Shown here: positions 24,065-34,264 of the stretch, one piece after another
How the letters are laid out: the number at the start of each line of letters is the position of its first letter
Numbering within the stretch: the first letter of the stretch is position 1
NCBI GenBank assembly: GCA_947628045.1
Contig: CANQYP010000002.1
Span: 1-61,114 of the forward strand
DNA length: 61,114 nt
Direction: 5' to 3'
Origin: an uncultured Lachnospiraceae bacterium
GTDB lineage: Bacteria; Bacillota; Clostridia; Lachnospirales; Lachnospiraceae
Notes under the pieces: generated by a model
Told to the model about the DNA's origin: nothing
Database searches by the model: none
Seen by the model: the letters and a program-made list of their open reading frames with translations, nothing else
Translations under genes and position numbers: made by a program

Positions 24065-24613
24065 ATGAGTAGAGCGATGGTATTTCTGGCGGACGGATTT
24101 GAAGAGATTGAGGGGCTGACCGTGGTGGATCTTCTGCGGCGGGCGGGGATCGAGACGCAGATGGTATCGGTCATGGGCTACCTGGATATCACGGGGAGCC
24201 ACGGGATCCGGGTGCAGGCGGACGTGCTGTTCGAAGAGATGGACGACACGGCGACGGAGCTGTACGTGCTGCCGGGCGGAATGCCGGGGACGAAACGGCT
24301 GGCGGCGCACGAGGCGCTCGGGAAACTGCTCCGGGATGCGGCGGATTCCGGGAAGAAGGTGGCGGCGATCTGCGCGGCGCCCAGCGTGCTCGGCGAGCTT
24401 GGGATCCTGAAAGGAAGGCGCGCGGCATGTTATCCGGGCTTTGAGGATCAGCTTGTCGGGGCGGAGGTGTCCATGGAGCAGGTCGTGGTGGCGGGGAATG
24501 TCACGACGAGCCGCGGCATGGGGACGGCGATCCCCTTCGGGCTTGCGCTGGTCGCTCAGCTTGCCGGTCAGACGGCGGCGGACGAACTTGCGAAAAAGAT
24601 CGTTTTCAAATAA
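24065..24613 (+). CDS. DJ-1/PfpI family protein
   Basis: 182 residues, family length. It has the N-terminal FLADGFEEIEGLTVVDLLRR with the conserved glutamate, and the nucleophile elbow VAAICAAPSVLG with Cys103, equivalent to the oxidisable cysteine of DJ-1. Members act in protein or metabolite repair (glyoxalase or deglycase activities are reported for some) or redox protection; which applies here is open. ATG 24065 has GGGAGGCAGGG upstream, while the in-frame TTG at 24044 is inferior. It lies just upstream of the trigger factor promoter. Confidence 0.92.
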   Translation: MSRAMVFLADGFEEIEGLTVVDLLRRAGIETQMVSVMGYLDITGSHGIRVQADVLFEEMDDTATELYVLPGGMPGTKRLAAHEALGKLLRDAADSGKKVAAICAAPSVLGELGILKGRRAACYPGFEDQLVGAEVSMEQVVVAGNVTTSRGMGTAIPFGLALVAQLAGQTAADELAKKIVFK

Positions 24614-24637
24614 ATACTAGCCTTTTTATACGCACTG

Positions 24638-24646
24638 TGCTATACT
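24638..24646 (+). promoter_or_regulatory. Extended -10 promoter element before tig
   Basis: TGCTATACT gives a TGn extended -10 with hexamer TATACT (24641-24646); no good -35 is visible. Confidence 0.45.
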
Positions 24647-24697
24647 ATTCTAATGACTGCGAAAAGAGAAGATGAATTTAAGGAGGAGTTCAGTACA

Positions 24698-25984
24698 ATG
24701 AGTGTACAGGTAGAGAAACTGGAAAAGAACATGGCTAAGCTCACGATCGAGGTTTCCGCGGAAGAGTTTGACGCGGCGATGGAGAAAGCGTATCAGAAGA
24801 ACAAGGGCAAGATCACGCTCCCGGGATTCCGCAGGGGCAAGGCGCCGCGCAAGATGATCGAGAAGATGTACGGCGCGGGTATTTTCTATGAAGACGCGGC
24901 GAACGAGCTGATCCCGGGGGCATACTCCAGGGCGGCGGACGAGTGCGGGGAAGAGGTCGTATCCCAGCCGCAGATCGACGTGGTGCAGATCGAGGAAGGC
25001 AAGCCGTTTATCTTTACGGCGGAAGTCGCGCTGAAACCGGAGGTCACGCTTGGCGAGTACAAGGGACTCGAGGTGGAGAAGGCGGAGGTGTCCGTTTCCG
25101 AGGAGGAAGTGGACAAAGAGATCGAGAGAGAGCGCGAGAACAATTCCCGCATGATCGACATCGACGACCGCGCGGTGCAGGACGGCGATATGATCAAGCT
25201 TGACTTTGAGGGATTCGTGGACGGCGAGGCATTTGCAGGCGGCAAGGGCGACGATTATCCGCTGACGATCGGCTCCGGCAGTTTCATTCCGGGCTTTGAG
25301 GAGCAGCTTGTCGGCGCGAAGATCGGCGAGGACGTGGAGGTCAACGTGACGTTCCCGGAGAACTATCAGGCGGAGGAGCTCCAGGGCAAGGCTGCAGTGT
25401 TCAAGTGTAAGGTGAAGGAGATCCGCGTGAAGGAACTCCCGGAGCTTGACGACGAGTTTGCGCAGGATGTGTCTGAGTTTGACACGCTCGCGGAGTACAA
25501 GGACGACGTCCGCGCGAAGATCCTGGAGAGAAAGACGGACGAGGCGAAGAACCAGAAACAGAGCAAGGTCGTGGAGAAGGCGGTCGCGAACGCGACGATG
25601 GATATCCCGGACGCGATGATCGACGAGCAGGTGCGCCGCATGGCGGACGACTTTACGAGACGCATCGAGTCCCAGGGACTTACCGTGGAGCAGTATATGC
25701 AGTTCTCGGGGCAGACGGCGGATCAGATGCTCGAGCAGATGCGGCCGGAGGCGCTGAAACGCATTCAGAACAGCCTTGTGCTCGAGGCGATCGCGAAGGC
25801 GGAGAACATTGAGATCAGCGACGAGCGTCTGGACGAGGAGATAGCGAAGATGGCGGAGTCCTACAAGATGGAGACAGATAAGCTCAAGGAGATCATGGGG
25901 GACTACGAGAAGGAGCAGATGAAGAGCGATCTGGCGATCCAGGCTGCGGTCGAGCTGATTGCGGACGCGGCGAAGGAAGTATAA
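24698..25984 (+). CDS. tig: Trigger factor (ribosome-associated chaperone/prolyl isomerase)
   Basis: 428 residues. The N-terminal ribosome-binding domain has the signature [19 protein letters not shown]. The FKBP-type isomerase domain (~150-245: [39 protein letters not shown]) and the helical C-terminal chaperone domain follow. It binds nascent chains at the ribosome exit tunnel. ATG 24698 has AAGGAGG upstream; an in-frame ATG at 24653 would put that site inside the gene. It is first in the tig-clpP-clpX-lon-engB cluster, a conserved Firmicutes arrangement of folding and degradation functions. Confidence 0.97.
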   Translation: MSVQVEKLEKNMAKLTIEVSAEEFDAAMEKAYQKNKGKITLPGFRRGKAPRKMIEKMYGAGIFYEDAANELIPGAYSRAADECGEEVVSQPQIDVVQIEEGKPFIFTAEVALKPEVTLGEYKGLEVEKAEVSVSEEEVDKEIERERENNSRMIDIDDRAVQDGDMIKLDFEGFVDGEAFAGGKGDDYPLTIGSGSFIPGFEEQLVGAKIGEDVEVNVTFPENYQAEELQGKAAVFKCKVKEIRVKELPELDDEFAQDVSEFDTLAEYKDDVRAKILERKTDEAKNQKQSKVVEKAVANATMDIPDAMIDEQVRRMADDFTRRIESQGLTVEQYMQFSGQTADQMLEQMRPEALKRIQNSLVLEAIAKAENIEISDERLDEEIAKMAESYKMETDKLKEIMGDYEKEQMKSDLAIQAAVELIADAAKEV

Positions 25985-26006
25985 ATTTTTCAGGGAGGCA
26001 GAAAGC

Positions 26007-26591
26007 ATGAGCTTAGTACCATATGTCATTCAACAGACAGGCAGGGGAGAGCGCTCCTACGACATCTTTTCACGGCTGCTGAATGACCGTATCATATTTC
26101 TGGGCGAAGAGGTGACGGATATCAGCGCGAATCTGGTCGTCGCGCAGCTTTTGTTCCTGGAGTCGGAGGACCCGAACAAGGACATTCAGCTCTACATCAA
26201 CAGCCCGGGCGGTTCCGTGACGGCAGGTATGGCGATCTATGACACGATGCACTATGTGAAATGCGACGTGTCCACGATCTGCATGGGCATGGCGGCGAGC
26301 ATGGGCGCGTTCCTGCTCGCGGGCGGCGCGAAGGGCAAGCGTTTCGCGCTCCCGAACGCCGAGGTGATGATCCATCAGCCGTCCGGCGGCGCGCAGGGAC
26401 AGGCGACGGATATCAAGATCGTCGCGGATCAGATCCTTCGGACAAAAAAGAAATTAAACGAAATGCTGGCGGCGAACACCGGGCAGCCGCTCGAGGTGAT
26501 CACGGCGGACACGGAGCGTGACCGCTGGATGACGGCGGACGAGGCGAAGGCGTACGGACTGATCGACGAGATCGTCCTGCCCAGAGATTAA
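26007..26591 (+). CDS. clpP: ATP-dependent Clp protease proteolytic subunit
   Basis: 194 residues, standard ClpP length. The catalytic triad is visible: Ser98 in AASMGAF, His123 in VMIHQPSGG and Asp172 in DTERDRWM. It forms the tetradecameric serine protease chamber that degrades substrates unfolded by ClpX or ClpC. GGGAGG precedes ATG 26007, 22 bp after tig. ClpX follows after 18 bp, so the two subunits are cotranscribed. Confidence 0.98.
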   Translation: MSLVPYVIQQTGRGERSYDIFSRLLNDRIIFLGEEVTDISANLVVAQLLFLESEDPNKDIQLYINSPGGSVTAGMAIYDTMHYVKCDVSTICMGMAASMGAFLLAGGAKGKRFALPNAEVMIHQPSGGAQGQATDIKIVADQILRTKKKLNEMLAANTGQPLEVITADTERDRWMTADEAKAYGLIDEIVLPRD

Positions 26592-26609
26592 TCATTAAGG
26601 AGTGTAAAT

Positions 26610-27896
26610 ATGCCGGGGAAAAACGGGGAAAAGATCAGATGTTCCTTCTGCAACAAGACAGAGGATCAGGTCCGCAAGCTGATCGCGGGACCAAGCGGAG
26701 TCTACATTTGTGATGAGTGCATCGATATCTGCTCGGAGATCATCGAAGAGGAATTCGAGGAAGAGGACGTTGCGGAGGAGCTCTCCGCGATCAACCTGCT
26801 GAAACCGATGGAGATCAAGGAGTTTCTGGACGAGTATGTGATCGGGCAGGACGAGGCGAAAAAGGTGCTGTCCGTCGCGGTCTACAACCACTACAAGAGG
26901 CTGCTGGGCGGGAAATACCTCGATGTGGAGCTGCAGAAGAGCAATATCCTGATGCTGGGGCCGACCGGCTCCGGCAAGACGATGCTGGCGCAGACGCTGG
27001 CGCGCCTTCTGAATGTTCCGTTTGCGATCGCGGACGCGACCGCGCTTACGGAGGCAGGCTACGTCGGCGAGGACGTCGAGAATATCCTCCTGAAGATCAT
27101 TCAGGCGGCGGATTACGACATCAAGAAGGCGGAGTACGGGATCATCTACATCGACGAGATCGACAAGATCACGCGCAAGTCGGAGAACGCGTCCATCACG
27201 CGCGACGTCTCCGGGGAGGGCGTGCAGCAGGCATTGCTTAAGATATTGGAAGGGACGGTTGCCTCCGTTCCGCCGCAGGGCGGCAGAAAGCACCCGCATC
27301 AGGAGCTGCTGCAGATCGACACGACGAATATCCTGTTCATTTGCGGCGGCGCGTTCGAGGGGATCGACAAGATCATCGAGACCCGTCTGGACCGGAAGGG
27401 GATCGGTTTCAATTCCGAGATCGCCGACAAGGAGAAACGCAATGTGGGCGAGACGCTGCGGCATGTGCTCCCGCAGGATTTCATCAAATACGGCATGATC
27501 CCGGAGTTCATCGGGCGCGTCCCGGTGGTGGTCTCCCTGAACGAGCTGGATAAGGATGCGCTGATCCGCATTCTGACCGAGCCCAGGAACGCGATGGTGA
27601 AACAGTACCAGGGGCTGTTCGGGCTGGACGACGTGGAGCTCGCCTTTACCGATGAGGCGATCGAGGCGATCGCGGACAAGACGATCATGAGAAAGACCGG
27701 AGCCAGAGGCTTGCGGGCGATCATGGAGGACACGATGATGGACCTGATGTTCCGGATCCCCTCTGACGAGAACGTTACCTCCTGCCTCGTGACCAAGGAG
27801 GCGGTCGAGGGCACCGCGGAGCCGGAGCTCACCTTCCGCGACGATCTCAGGAGCCGGAGGAAACGCAGGCTCGGCATGATCGAGGAGACAGCATAG
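26610..27896 (+). CDS. clpX: ATP-dependent Clp protease ATP-binding subunit ClpX
   Basis: 428 residues. The N-terminal zinc-binding domain has Cys11, Cys14, Cys34 and Cys37 (CSFC, CDEC). The AAA+ module has Walker A GPTGSGKT, Walker [11 protein letters not shown], the [20 protein letters not shown] pore/sensor region and sensor-2 GARGLRAI. The IGF-type ClpP-docking loop is represented by GIGFNSEI. It unfolds tagged proteins and feeds them to ClpP. AAGGAGTG lies before the start. Confidence 0.98.
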   Translation: MPGKNGEKIRCSFCNKTEDQVRKLIAGPSGVYICDECIDICSEIIEEEFEEEDVAEELSAINLLKPMEIKEFLDEYVIGQDEAKKVLSVAVYNHYKRLLGGKYLDVELQKSNILMLGPTGSGKTMLAQTLARLLNVPFAIADATALTEAGYVGEDVENILLKIIQAADYDIKKAEYGIIYIDEIDKITRKSENASITRDVSGEGVQQALLKILEGTVASVPPQGGRKHPHQELLQIDTTNILFICGGAFEGIDKIIETRLDRKGIGFNSEIADKEKRNVGETLRHVLPQDFIKYGMIPEFIGRVPVVVSLNELDKDALIRILTEPRNAMVKQYQGLFGLDDVELAFTDEAIEAIADKTIMRKTGARGLRAIMEDTMMDLMFRIPSDENVTSCLVTKEAVEGTAEPELTFRDDLRSRRKRRLGMIEETA

Positions 27897-27942
27897 TTGA
27901 GGGCATTCGACAGGTGCCGGTACAGAGGTGAATGAGGGCAAA

Positions 27943-30273
27943 ATGAAAAGAACGATACCAGTGATACCGATGCGGGGACTGACCGTCCTGCCGACGATGG
28001 TGCTGCATTTCGATATCAGCAGGGAAAAGTCCATCAAGGCAGTCGAGGCGGCGATGGCAGAGGATCAGACGATATTTTTGGTGACGCAGCAAAACCCGGA
28101 TGACAACAATCCGGGTTTGCGAAGTTTATACAACATTGGCGTGTCTGCAAGGATCCGCAATGTGGCGAAACTGCCCAAGAGCATTGTGCGCGTGATGGTG
28201 GAAGGAGTCGCGCGCGGCAGGCTGCTCGGCGTCGAGGATTACGGCGGGTACCTGCACGCAAACGTGGATTTTGCAGACGAGCAGGAGATCGAATATGACG
28301 AGATAACCAGGCTTGCGATGACGCGGGGGCTGGAGGAGCTGTTGAAACGCTACGGTCAGCTCAACCAGAAATTCGGCAAGGAGATGCTGCGCCAGCTCCT
28401 GGAGATCCGGGACTTTGAGAAACTGACAATGGCGGCGTGCGTGCATCTGCCGCTGCGCTATGAACAGCGGCAGGCGCTGCTGGAGGCGGAGGATATGGTC
28501 GAGCGCTATGAGCGGCTCTGCACGATGCTCGTCCAGGAGATGGAGGTTATCCAGATCCAGAGCGACATCCAGCAGAAGGTCCGGGAGCGCGTCGACAAGA
28601 ACCAGCGCGAATATGTGCTGCGCGAGCAGATGAAACTGATCCGGGAAGAGCTCGGGGAGGATACGCTGCTTGAGGATGCAGACAACTATATCAAGAAGAC
28701 AGGGCGGCTGTGCGCGTCAGCTGAGGTCAGGGAAAAGATCTGCAAAGAGGCGCAGAGGCTGAAGGGGCTCGGCGGCAGCTCGGCGGAGAGCGCGGTGCTG
28801 CGCACCTATATCGAGACCTTGCTCGAGCTGCCCTGGGACAGGATGTCGGAGGACAACCATGACCTGAAACGCGCCGCGAAGATCCTTGACGAGGATCACT
28901 ACGGGCTGGAGAAGGTGAAGGAGCGCGTGCTGGAATTTCTCGCGGTCCGCAGCCTCACGAAAAAGGGCGACAGCCCGATCCTCTGTCTGGTCGGACCGCC
29001 CGGCACCGGCAAGACGTCGATCGCGCGCTCGATCGCGCGGGCGCTGGACAAGAAATATGTCCGCATCAGTCTGGGTGGCGTGCGCGACGAGGCGGAGATC
29101 CGCGGACACAGGAGGACCTATGTCGGGGCGATGCCGGGGAGGATCGCCTCCGGGCTGCGTCAGGCTGGCGTGAAGAACCCGCTGATGCTGATCGACGAGG
29201 TGGACAAGGTCAGCAGCGATTACAAGGGGGATACCGCCTCCGCGCTGCTCGAGGTGTTTGACTCCGAGCAGAACTGCCGTTTCCGTGATCACTATGTGGA
29301 GCTGCCGATCGACCTGTCGGAGGTGCTGTTCATCGCGACGGCGAACGACACGCAGACGATCCCGCGCCCGCTGCTCGACCGCATGGAAGTGATCGAGATC
29401 AGCAGCTATACGGCGAACGAAAAGCTCCATATCGCGAAGAAATACCTTCTCAGGAAACAGATCGAGCGCCACGGGCTGAAGAAGAGCCAGCTAACGGTCA
29501 CGAAGACGGCGCTTGAGGAGATGATCGGCGGCTACACCAAAGAGGCGGGCGTGCGCCAGCTGGAGCGGCGGATCGGGCAGATCTGCCGGAAGGCGGCGCG
29601 GGAGATCCTCGAGGACGGGGCGAAGAACGTCCGCGTGTCCGCGAAGAACCTGGAAGATTATCTCGGGCGGAAACGCTATACCATTCAGAAGAAAAATACG
29701 CGGAACGAGGTCGGGATCGTGCGCGGTCTTGCATGGACCAGCGTCGGCGGCGATACGCTGGAGGTCGAGGTGAACACGATGCCCGGCAAGGGCGAGCTTG
29801 TGCTGACCGGGCAGCTGGGCGATGTGATGAAGGAGTCGGCGCAGGCGGCGGTCAGCTACGTCCGTTCGCTGGGAGAGCAGTACGACATAGACGCGGAGTT
29901 TTTCGCGAAGAATGACATTCATATCCACATACCGGAGGGCGCGGTCCCGAAGGACGGTCCCTCGGCGGGCATCACGATGGCGACCGCGATCCTGTCTGCG
30001 CTCGCGCGGATCCCGGCGCGCGCGGACGTCGCGATGACCGGTGAGATCACGCTGCGGGGCAGAGTGCTGGCGATCGGCGGGCTCAAGGAAAAACTGCTTG
30101 CGGCGAAACAGGCGGGGATCACGACGGTGATCGTGCCGGAGGAGAACCGGGCGGATATCGCGGAGATCGATCAGGAGATCACGGAAGGCATGGAGCTTGT
30201 GTATGTGAGCGCAATGCCGGAGGTGCTGGATGCGGCGCTTGCGCCGGACGGAGGGCGTCGCGATGGTGATTAA
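27943..30273 (+). CDS. lon: ATP-dependent protease Lon
   Basis: 776 residues. The N-terminal substrate-binding domain ([19 protein letters not shown]) is followed by the AAA+ module with Walker A GPPGTGKT (351-358) and the protease domain with the Ser674/Lys717 dyad ([10 protein letters not shown] and [10 protein letters not shown], spaced 43 residues as in other Lon enzymes). ATG 27943 follows TGAGGG; a GTG at 27928 is an alternative start adding five residues. The 3' end overlaps engB by 11 bases. Confidence 0.97.
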   Translation: MKRTIPVIPMRGLTVLPTMVLHFDISREKSIKAVEAAMAEDQTIFLVTQQNPDDNNPGLRSLYNIGVSARIRNVAKLPKSIVRVMVEGVARGRLLGVEDYGGYLHANVDFADEQEIEYDEITRLAMTRGLEELLKRYGQLNQKFGKEMLRQLLEIRDFEKLTMAACVHLPLRYEQRQALLEAEDMVERYERLCTMLVQEMEVIQIQSDIQQKVRERVDKNQREYVLREQMKLIREELGEDTLLEDADNYIKKTGRLCASAEVREKICKEAQRLKGLGGSSAESAVLRTYIETLLELPWDRMSEDNHDLKRAAKILDEDHYGLEKVKERVLEFLAVRSLTKKGDSPILCLVGPPGTGKTSIARSIARALDKKYVRISLGGVRDEAEIRGHRRTYVGAMPGRIASGLRQAGVKNPLMLIDEVDKVSSDYKGDTASALLEVFDSEQNCRFRDHYVELPIDLSEVLFIATANDTQTIPRPLLDRMEVIEISSYTANEKLHIAKKYLLRKQIERHGLKKSQLTVTKTALEEMIGGYTKEAGVRQLERRIGQICRKAAREILEDGAKNVRVSAKNLEDYLGRKRYTIQKKNTRNEVGIVRGLAWTSVGGDTLEVEVNTMPGKGELVLTGQLGDVMKESAQAAVSYVRSLGEQYDIDAEFFAKNDIHIHIPEGAVPKDGPSAGITMATAILSALARIPARADVAMTGEITLRGRVLAIGGLKEKLLAAKQAGITTVIVPEENRADIAEIDQEITEGMELVYVSAMPEVLDAALAPDGGRRDGD

Positions 30274-30892
30274 GCAGGTGAGCCTTGAGACAGTCTGCGG
30301 GATCACGAGCGTGCTGCCGAAAAACGAGCGGGCGGAGGTGGCGTTTGCCGGCAAGTCCAACGTCGGCAAATCCTCGCTGATCAACGGGCTGATGAACCGC
30401 AAGGCGCTGGCGCGCACGAGCGCGCAGCCGGGCAAGACGCAGACGATCAATTTTTATAATGTCAACGACGCGCTGTACCTGGTGGATCTGCCGGGCTACG
30501 GCTACGCGAAGGTCTCGCAGAGCGAGAAGGAGAAGTGGGGCAGGCTGGTCGAGCGCTATCTGCACGGCTCAAAGCAGCTGCGCGCCGTGTTTTTGCTGGT
30601 GGATATTCGCCACGAGCCGGGCGCAAATGACCGCACGATGTATGAGTGGATCTGCCAAAACGGCTACGAGCCGTTCATCATTGCGACGAAACTGGACAAG
30701 ATCAACCGCAGCCAGATCCAGAAACAACTGAAATTGGTCCGTGAGGGGCTGCACGCGCGCCCCGGGACGAAGATCCTGCCGTACTCCGCGGTCACGAAAC
30801 AGGGACGGGACGAGATATGGCTTGCGATCGAAGAGCTGTGCGGGCTTGCCTCCGACCCGATTTCCGGGGAGGCAGGGCAGCGCCCGGAGTGA
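30263..30892 (+). CDS. engB: Ribosome biogenesis GTPase YsxC/EngB
   Basis: 209 residues. G1 GKSNVGKSS, the G2 region with TSAQPGKTQTINFY, G3 DLPGYGYA, and G4 in the ATKLDKI stretch (TKLD) are all present. It is an essential GTPase of large-subunit assembly, commonly found next to lon. ATG 30263 overlaps the lon stop by 11 bases with GGAGGG upstream, so translation is coupled. It is the last gene of the cluster, before a terminator. Confidence 0.95.
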   Translation: MVIKQVSLETVCGITSVLPKNERAEVAFAGKSNVGKSSLINGLMNRKALARTSAQPGKTQTINFYNVNDALYLVDLPGYGYAKVSQSEKEKWGRLVERYLHGSKQLRAVFLLVDIRHEPGANDRTMYEWICQNGYEPFIIATKLDKINRSQIQKQLKLVREGLHARPGTKILPYSAVTKQGRDEIWLAIEELCGLASDPISGEAGQRPE

Positions 30893-30930
30893 ATGGGCAG
30901 AAGGCGCGCAGCGGGATCTCAGGCACAAAA

Positions 30931-30962
30931 AAAGCAGCCGGCATGACGGTACCGACTGCTTT
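30931..30962. terminator. Bidirectional terminator between engB and rpsT
   Basis: AAAGCAG (30931-30937) pairs with CTGCTTT (30956-30962), with an inner CCGG-type stem. An A-run on the left and T-rich sequence on the right allow use on either strand. Confidence 0.75.
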
Positions 30963-30973
30963 CTTTATTTATC

Positions 30974-31234
30974 TTATGCCAGTGTGTTGACTGCCTTAGC
31001 CAGACGCGAAACCTTTCTCGCCGCGTTGTTCTTGTGGTACACACCCTTCTTCGCAGCCTTGTCGATCGTGGATGTGGCAGCCAGCAGAGCTGCCTCGGCA
31101 GCCGCCTTGTCCTTAGCGGCGACAGCCGCCTCCACCTTCTTGATCGCAGTCTTGACAGCGGACTTGATAGACTTATTACGCTCGTTCCTGGTCTTGGATA
31201 CCAGAATTCTCTTCTTTGCGGATTTGATATTTGC
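30974..31234 (-). CDS. rpsT: 30S ribosomal protein S20
   Basis: 86 residues. Sequence ANIKSAKKRILVSKTRNERN and the lysine/alanine-rich helices match S20, which binds 16S rRNA early in 30S assembly. The start is TTG at 31234, aligned with the universal MANIKSAKKR beginning and preceded by GGAGG 7 bases upstream; a longer ORF from 31252 would bury that site. It is transcribed opposite to engB and gpr from its own promoter. Confidence 0.96.
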   Translation of the reverse strand, partial: ANIKSAKKRILVSKTRNERNKSIKSAVKTAIKKVEAAVAAKDKAAAEAALLAATSTIDKAAKKGVYHKNNAARKVSRLAKAVNTLA

Positions 31235-31319
31235 CAACGTATACACCTCCAAACCTTATCGAGTTATGTTCTGTTTCATCAAAAACGGACACGGTCGTTT
31301 CTTCTAAACATACTCATAT

Positions 31320-31348
31320 ATCTTATTCCAATCTAAGTTTCCTGTCAA
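31320..31348 (-). promoter_or_regulatory. rpsT promoter
   Basis: On the - strand: TTGACA (31348-31343), 17-bp spacer, TAAGAT (31325-31320). An ~80-nt leader follows. Confidence 0.7.
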
Positions 31349-31406
31349 TACATATTTCCGAAAAACTTGCAAAAAATAAGGCAATAAGATACTAAGGAGA
31401 GCAGCT

Positions 31407-32357
31407 ATGATGGGGAATTTTCAGATACGGACAGACCTTGCGCTCGAGGCGAGGGAGAGCTATGAGGCGGACGACGCGCGGATCCGGGGCGTCAAGGTGG
31501 AGGAGGAGAAGGACACGCAGCGCGAGATCTACACGACGACCGTGCGGATCGAGACGGAAAACGGGGCAAAGGCGATGGGGAAACCGGTGGGGACGTACAT
31601 CACGATCGAGGCGCCCAACATGTCGACGCCGGACGAGGACTATCACAGGGAAATCTCAGAGGAGCTTGCAAAACATCTGTGCCGGATCCTGGGAGAGCGC
31701 CGGAGGTCGGTGCTCGTGGTCGGGCTGGGCAACCGCGACGTGACGCCGGACGCGCTCGGACCGGACGTGGTCGGCAACCTGCACATCACGCGCCACATGA
31801 TCAGGGAGTACGGGCGCATGCCGGGCGATCTGGAAAAATCCGGCGAGATCAGCGCGATCGTGCCGGGCGTTATGGCGCAGACCGGCATGGAGACGCTCGA
31901 GATCATACGGGGCGTCGTGGAAGAGACAGCACCGGAGGCGGTGATCGCGATCGACGCGCTCGCGGCGCGCAGCACGAAACGCCTGAACCGCACGATCCAG
32001 ATCACGGACACCGGGATCAACCCGGGATCGGGCGTCGGCAACCACCGTAACGCGATCAACGAGGACACACTCGGCGTGCCGGTGATCGCGGTCGGGGTGC
32101 CGACGGTCGTGGACGCCGCCACGATTGTGAACGACACGATGGAAGAGCTGGTCACGGAGATGGACCGCAGCGCGAGTATGCAGCGGCTCGGAGGGACGCT
32201 CGGAACACTCAACCAGGCGGAGAAACAGCAGATGATCCACGAGCTGATCTCCCCGCATCTGAATACGATGTTCGTGACTCCGAAAGACATCGACGAGACC
32301 GTGAAATATCTGAGCTTTACGATCTCAGAGGGACTGAATATCGCGCTGTCGGAATAG
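31407..32357 (+). CDS. gpr: Spore germination endopeptidase GPR
   Basis: 316 residues. It degrades small acid-soluble spore proteins at germination (peptidase family A25). Family blocks: FQIRTDLALEARE with the pro-sequence cleavage region near the N-terminus, LVVGLGNRDVTPDALGP, AIVPGVMAQTGMETLEI, and IAIDALAARSTKRLNRTIQI followed by TDTGINPGSGVGNHR. AAGGAGAG precedes the start; ATG 31410 is an equal alternative. rpsT next to gpr is a common Firmicutes order. With spoIIID it shows the organism forms spores. Confidence 0.96.
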   Translation: MMGNFQIRTDLALEARESYEADDARIRGVKVEEEKDTQREIYTTTVRIETENGAKAMGKPVGTYITIEAPNMSTPDEDYHREISEELAKHLCRILGERRRSVLVVGLGNRDVTPDALGPDVVGNLHITRHMIREYGRMPGDLEKSGEISAIVPGVMAQTGMETLEIIRGVVEETAPEAVIAIDALAARSTKRLNRTIQITDTGINPGSGVGNHRNAINEDTLGVPVIAVGVPTVVDAATIVNDTMEELVTEMDRSASMQRLGGTLGTLNQAEKQQMIHELISPHLNTMFVTPKDIDETVKYLSFTISEGLNIALSE

Positions 32358-32391
32358 GGTATGCCGGTTTCTTGTCCGACAGCAAAAAAGA

Positions 32392-32420
32392 ATCCCCGGA
32401 AACACGATGTCTCCGGGGAT
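32392..32420 (-). terminator. Terminator of the minus-strand tRNA-Leu
   Basis: ATCCCCGGA/TCCGGGGAT stem. Read on the - strand it is followed by TTCTTTTTT; on the + strand there is no T-run. Confidence 0.8.
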
Positions 32421-32427
32421 CTCTCCG

Positions 32428-32511
32428 TGCGGAAGATGGGACTTGAACCCACACGGTGTGACCACCACAAGATCCTTAGTCTTGCTCGTCTGCCAATTCC
32501 GACACTTCCGC
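32428..32511 (-). tRNA. tRNA-Leu (anticodon AAG)
   Basis: 84 nt, class II. Acceptor arms GCGGAAG and CTTCCGC close with discriminator A; the T-arm GGGTTCAAGTCCC and a long variable arm are present. The anticodon stem is CAAGA/TCTTG around loop CTAAGGA, giving anticodon AAG (codon CUU, probably modified to inosine). CCA is not encoded. Confidence 0.93.
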
Positions 32512-32522
32512 GAACAAATGAG

Positions 32523-32551
32523 ATTATAACAAAGAATATAGGAGAAGTCAA
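32523..32551 (-). promoter_or_regulatory. Promoter of tRNA-Leu(AAG)
   Basis: On the - strand: TTGACT (32551-32546), 17-bp spacer, TATAAT (32528-32523). Confidence 0.8.
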
Positions 32552-32661
32552 CACCAAATTTGAAATAACGGGAAAGCTGAAAACGATGCTGAATCAGCGG
32601 GAAATCGGCAGAAAACGCAAAATACCCGGAGCGGCGGGACGAAAAAAAGCGGAAAAATGTA

Positions 32662-32690
32662 TTGACATTTGGGGTGGGTTATAGTATCAT
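32662..32690 (+). promoter_or_regulatory. Promoter of tRNA-Leu(CAG)
   Basis: TTGACA (32662-32667), 17-bp spacer, TATCAT (32685-32690). Confidence 0.75.
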
Positions 32691-32721
32691 TATCGTCGTG
32701 AGTTGCGAGACTTACTAATCT

Positions 32722-32805
32722 GCGGAGATGGCGGAATTGGCAGACGCGCAGGCTTCAGGTGCCTGTGGTAGCAATATCGTGAGGGTTCAAGTCCCTTTCT
32801 CCGCA
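32722..32805 (+). tRNA. tRNA-Leu (anticodon CAG)
   Basis: 84 nt, class II. Acceptor arms GCGGAGA/TCTCCGC, discriminator A, T-arm GGGTTCAAGTCCC. The anticodon stem is CAGGC/GCCTG around loop TTCAGGT, giving CAG (codon CUG). CCA is not encoded. It is followed at once by a terminator. Confidence 0.95.
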
Positions 32806-32808
32806 CTG

Positions 32809-32843
32809 AGCTTTCCAAGTCAAGTTGCTTGGAAAGCTTTTTT
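32809..32843 (+). terminator. Terminator of tRNA-Leu(CAG)
   Basis: AGCTTTCCAAG (32809-32819) pairs exactly with CTTGGAAAGCT (32828-32838), followed by TTTTT. Confidence 0.92.
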
Positions 32844-32941
32844 CATCTTGATGGAAAAATTAGCCTGGCAATTCTGGTAATAATGATGTGGGATTGGGCA
32901 ATCATAGAAATAGAGTTACAGAGATCAGGAGGGATTACGAA

Positions 32942-34117
32942 ATGGCAGAGAACAGAAGAAACCAACCAAACCCGTACCGAAACGACAGGGGACGTCACGG
33001 CGGTGAGCCGAAACGTAAGACCGGCATGAATATGAAGAAGGTATTCGGGATCAGCCTCTGCGTCGTGCTGGCGATCGTTGGCGTGAGCGGCGGCGTGATC
33101 TATAAGCTGGGGCATGACCTTTACAGCAATATCAACTATGTGGCGGACGAGGAAGTGAATACGGTGGAGGCGCTCCCGGAGCATGTGGTGGAGCAGATGG
33201 AGGAGGAGACGCTGACGCCGGATGAGCTTGCGGGCACGAAGAAGGTGAGCGCCGACGAGCTCAACAGCATTCACGATCTCATGAGCAGCCTCGCGGATCA
33301 CAAGACGGTGTCCGACGAGGACGTCTACAATGTGCTCCTGGTAGGCGTAGACAGGCAGGATCAGACCTGGAACGGCAACTCGGACAGCATGATCCTCGTG
33401 TCGATCGACAAGGAGAACGACAGGGTCTCGATGGTGTCCCTGATGCGCGACACGTACGTGGACATCCCGGAGGTTGGTTATTGGAAACTGAACCACGCCT
33501 ATGCGATGGGCGCCGGTCCGCTGCTCTGCCAGACAGTGACGGATACCTATAAGGTCGAGGTGGATCGCTATGTGGCGGTGGACTACTGGAATCTGGTAGA
33601 CATTATCGACCTGATCGGCGGCGTCTCGCTTGAAGTCAGCCCCGAGGAGGCGGAGGTCATGAATGGCTACATTGACGACATGTGCAAGCGCCAGCTGGAG
33701 ATCGACCCGGAGCCGCACTTTGTTCCGGCGAGCGGCGGAAATCTCTACTGCGACGGCGTGCAGGCGGTGGCTTACTGCCGCAACCGCTGGGTGGGCAATT
33801 CCGACTACCAGCGCACGGAGCGCCAGCGCTACCTGCTGCAGCAGCTGCTTGCGGAAGTGAAACAGATGTCGGCGGTGCAGATGACCGAGAAGATGAGAGG
33901 CATCCTGGGGTACGTGACGACCAATATCCCGGAGACGGAGATCTGGGGCATGTTCTCCGAGCTGCCGGATATGCTGCAGTACAAGATCGAGACGGACCGC
34001 ATTCCGTACGACAATATGTACGAGACGATCAATGTGAACGGGCAGGGCATGCTTGTGCCTGACTGGGAGCCGACCATCGAGAGACTGCACGAATTCATTT
34101 ACGGGGAAAACGAGTAA
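32942..34117 (+). CDS. LytR-CpsA-Psr (LCP) family glycopolymer transferase
   Basis: 391 residues. A short basic cytoplasmic N-terminus and one membrane helix (~33-55) are followed by an extracellular LCP domain: VLLVGVDRQDQTWNGNSDSM, SLMRDTYVDIP, KLNHAYAMGAG and the later YCRNRWVGNSDYQRTERQR. LCP enzymes transfer polyprenyl-phosphate-linked teichoic acids or capsule to peptidoglycan. ATG 32942 has AGGAGGG upstream. It opens a cell-envelope block that continues with the two-component system, VanY-type peptidase and MurE-like ligase. Confidence 0.92.
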   Translation: MAENRRNQPNPYRNDRGRHGGEPKRKTGMNMKKVFGISLCVVLAIVGVSGGVIYKLGHDLYSNINYVADEEVNTVEALPEHVVEQMEEETLTPDELAGTKKVSADELNSIHDLMSSLADHKTVSDEDVYNVLLVGVDRQDQTWNGNSDSMILVSIDKENDRVSMVSLMRDTYVDIPEVGYWKLNHAYAMGAGPLLCQTVTDTYKVEVDRYVAVDYWNLVDIIDLIGGVSLEVSPEEAEVMNGYIDDMCKRQLEIDPEPHFVPASGGNLYCDGVQAVAYCRNRWVGNSDYQRTERQRYLLQQLLAEVKQMSAVQMTEKMRGILGYVTTNIPETEIWGMFSELPDMLQYKIETDRIPYDNMYETINVNGQGMLVPDWEPTIERLHEFIYGENE

Positions 34118-34182
34118 AGTTTCTTAAGAAAAACGTAAGCTTTTCCGATGCGCTTGTGGGCGCCGGAAATCTATGATACGAT

Positions 34183-34213
34183 AAAGCGACGGTTTGAATG
34201 AGCCGTCGCTTTT
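34183..34213 (+). terminator. Terminator after the LCP gene
   Basis: AAAGCGACGG (34183-34192) pairs with CCGTCGCTTT (34203-34212), ending TTTTA. Confidence 0.75.
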
Positions 34214-34264
34214 ATCATGCCGACGCTAAGGGCAGTCCGGGCATAGAAATGGAGAAATTTTGAT

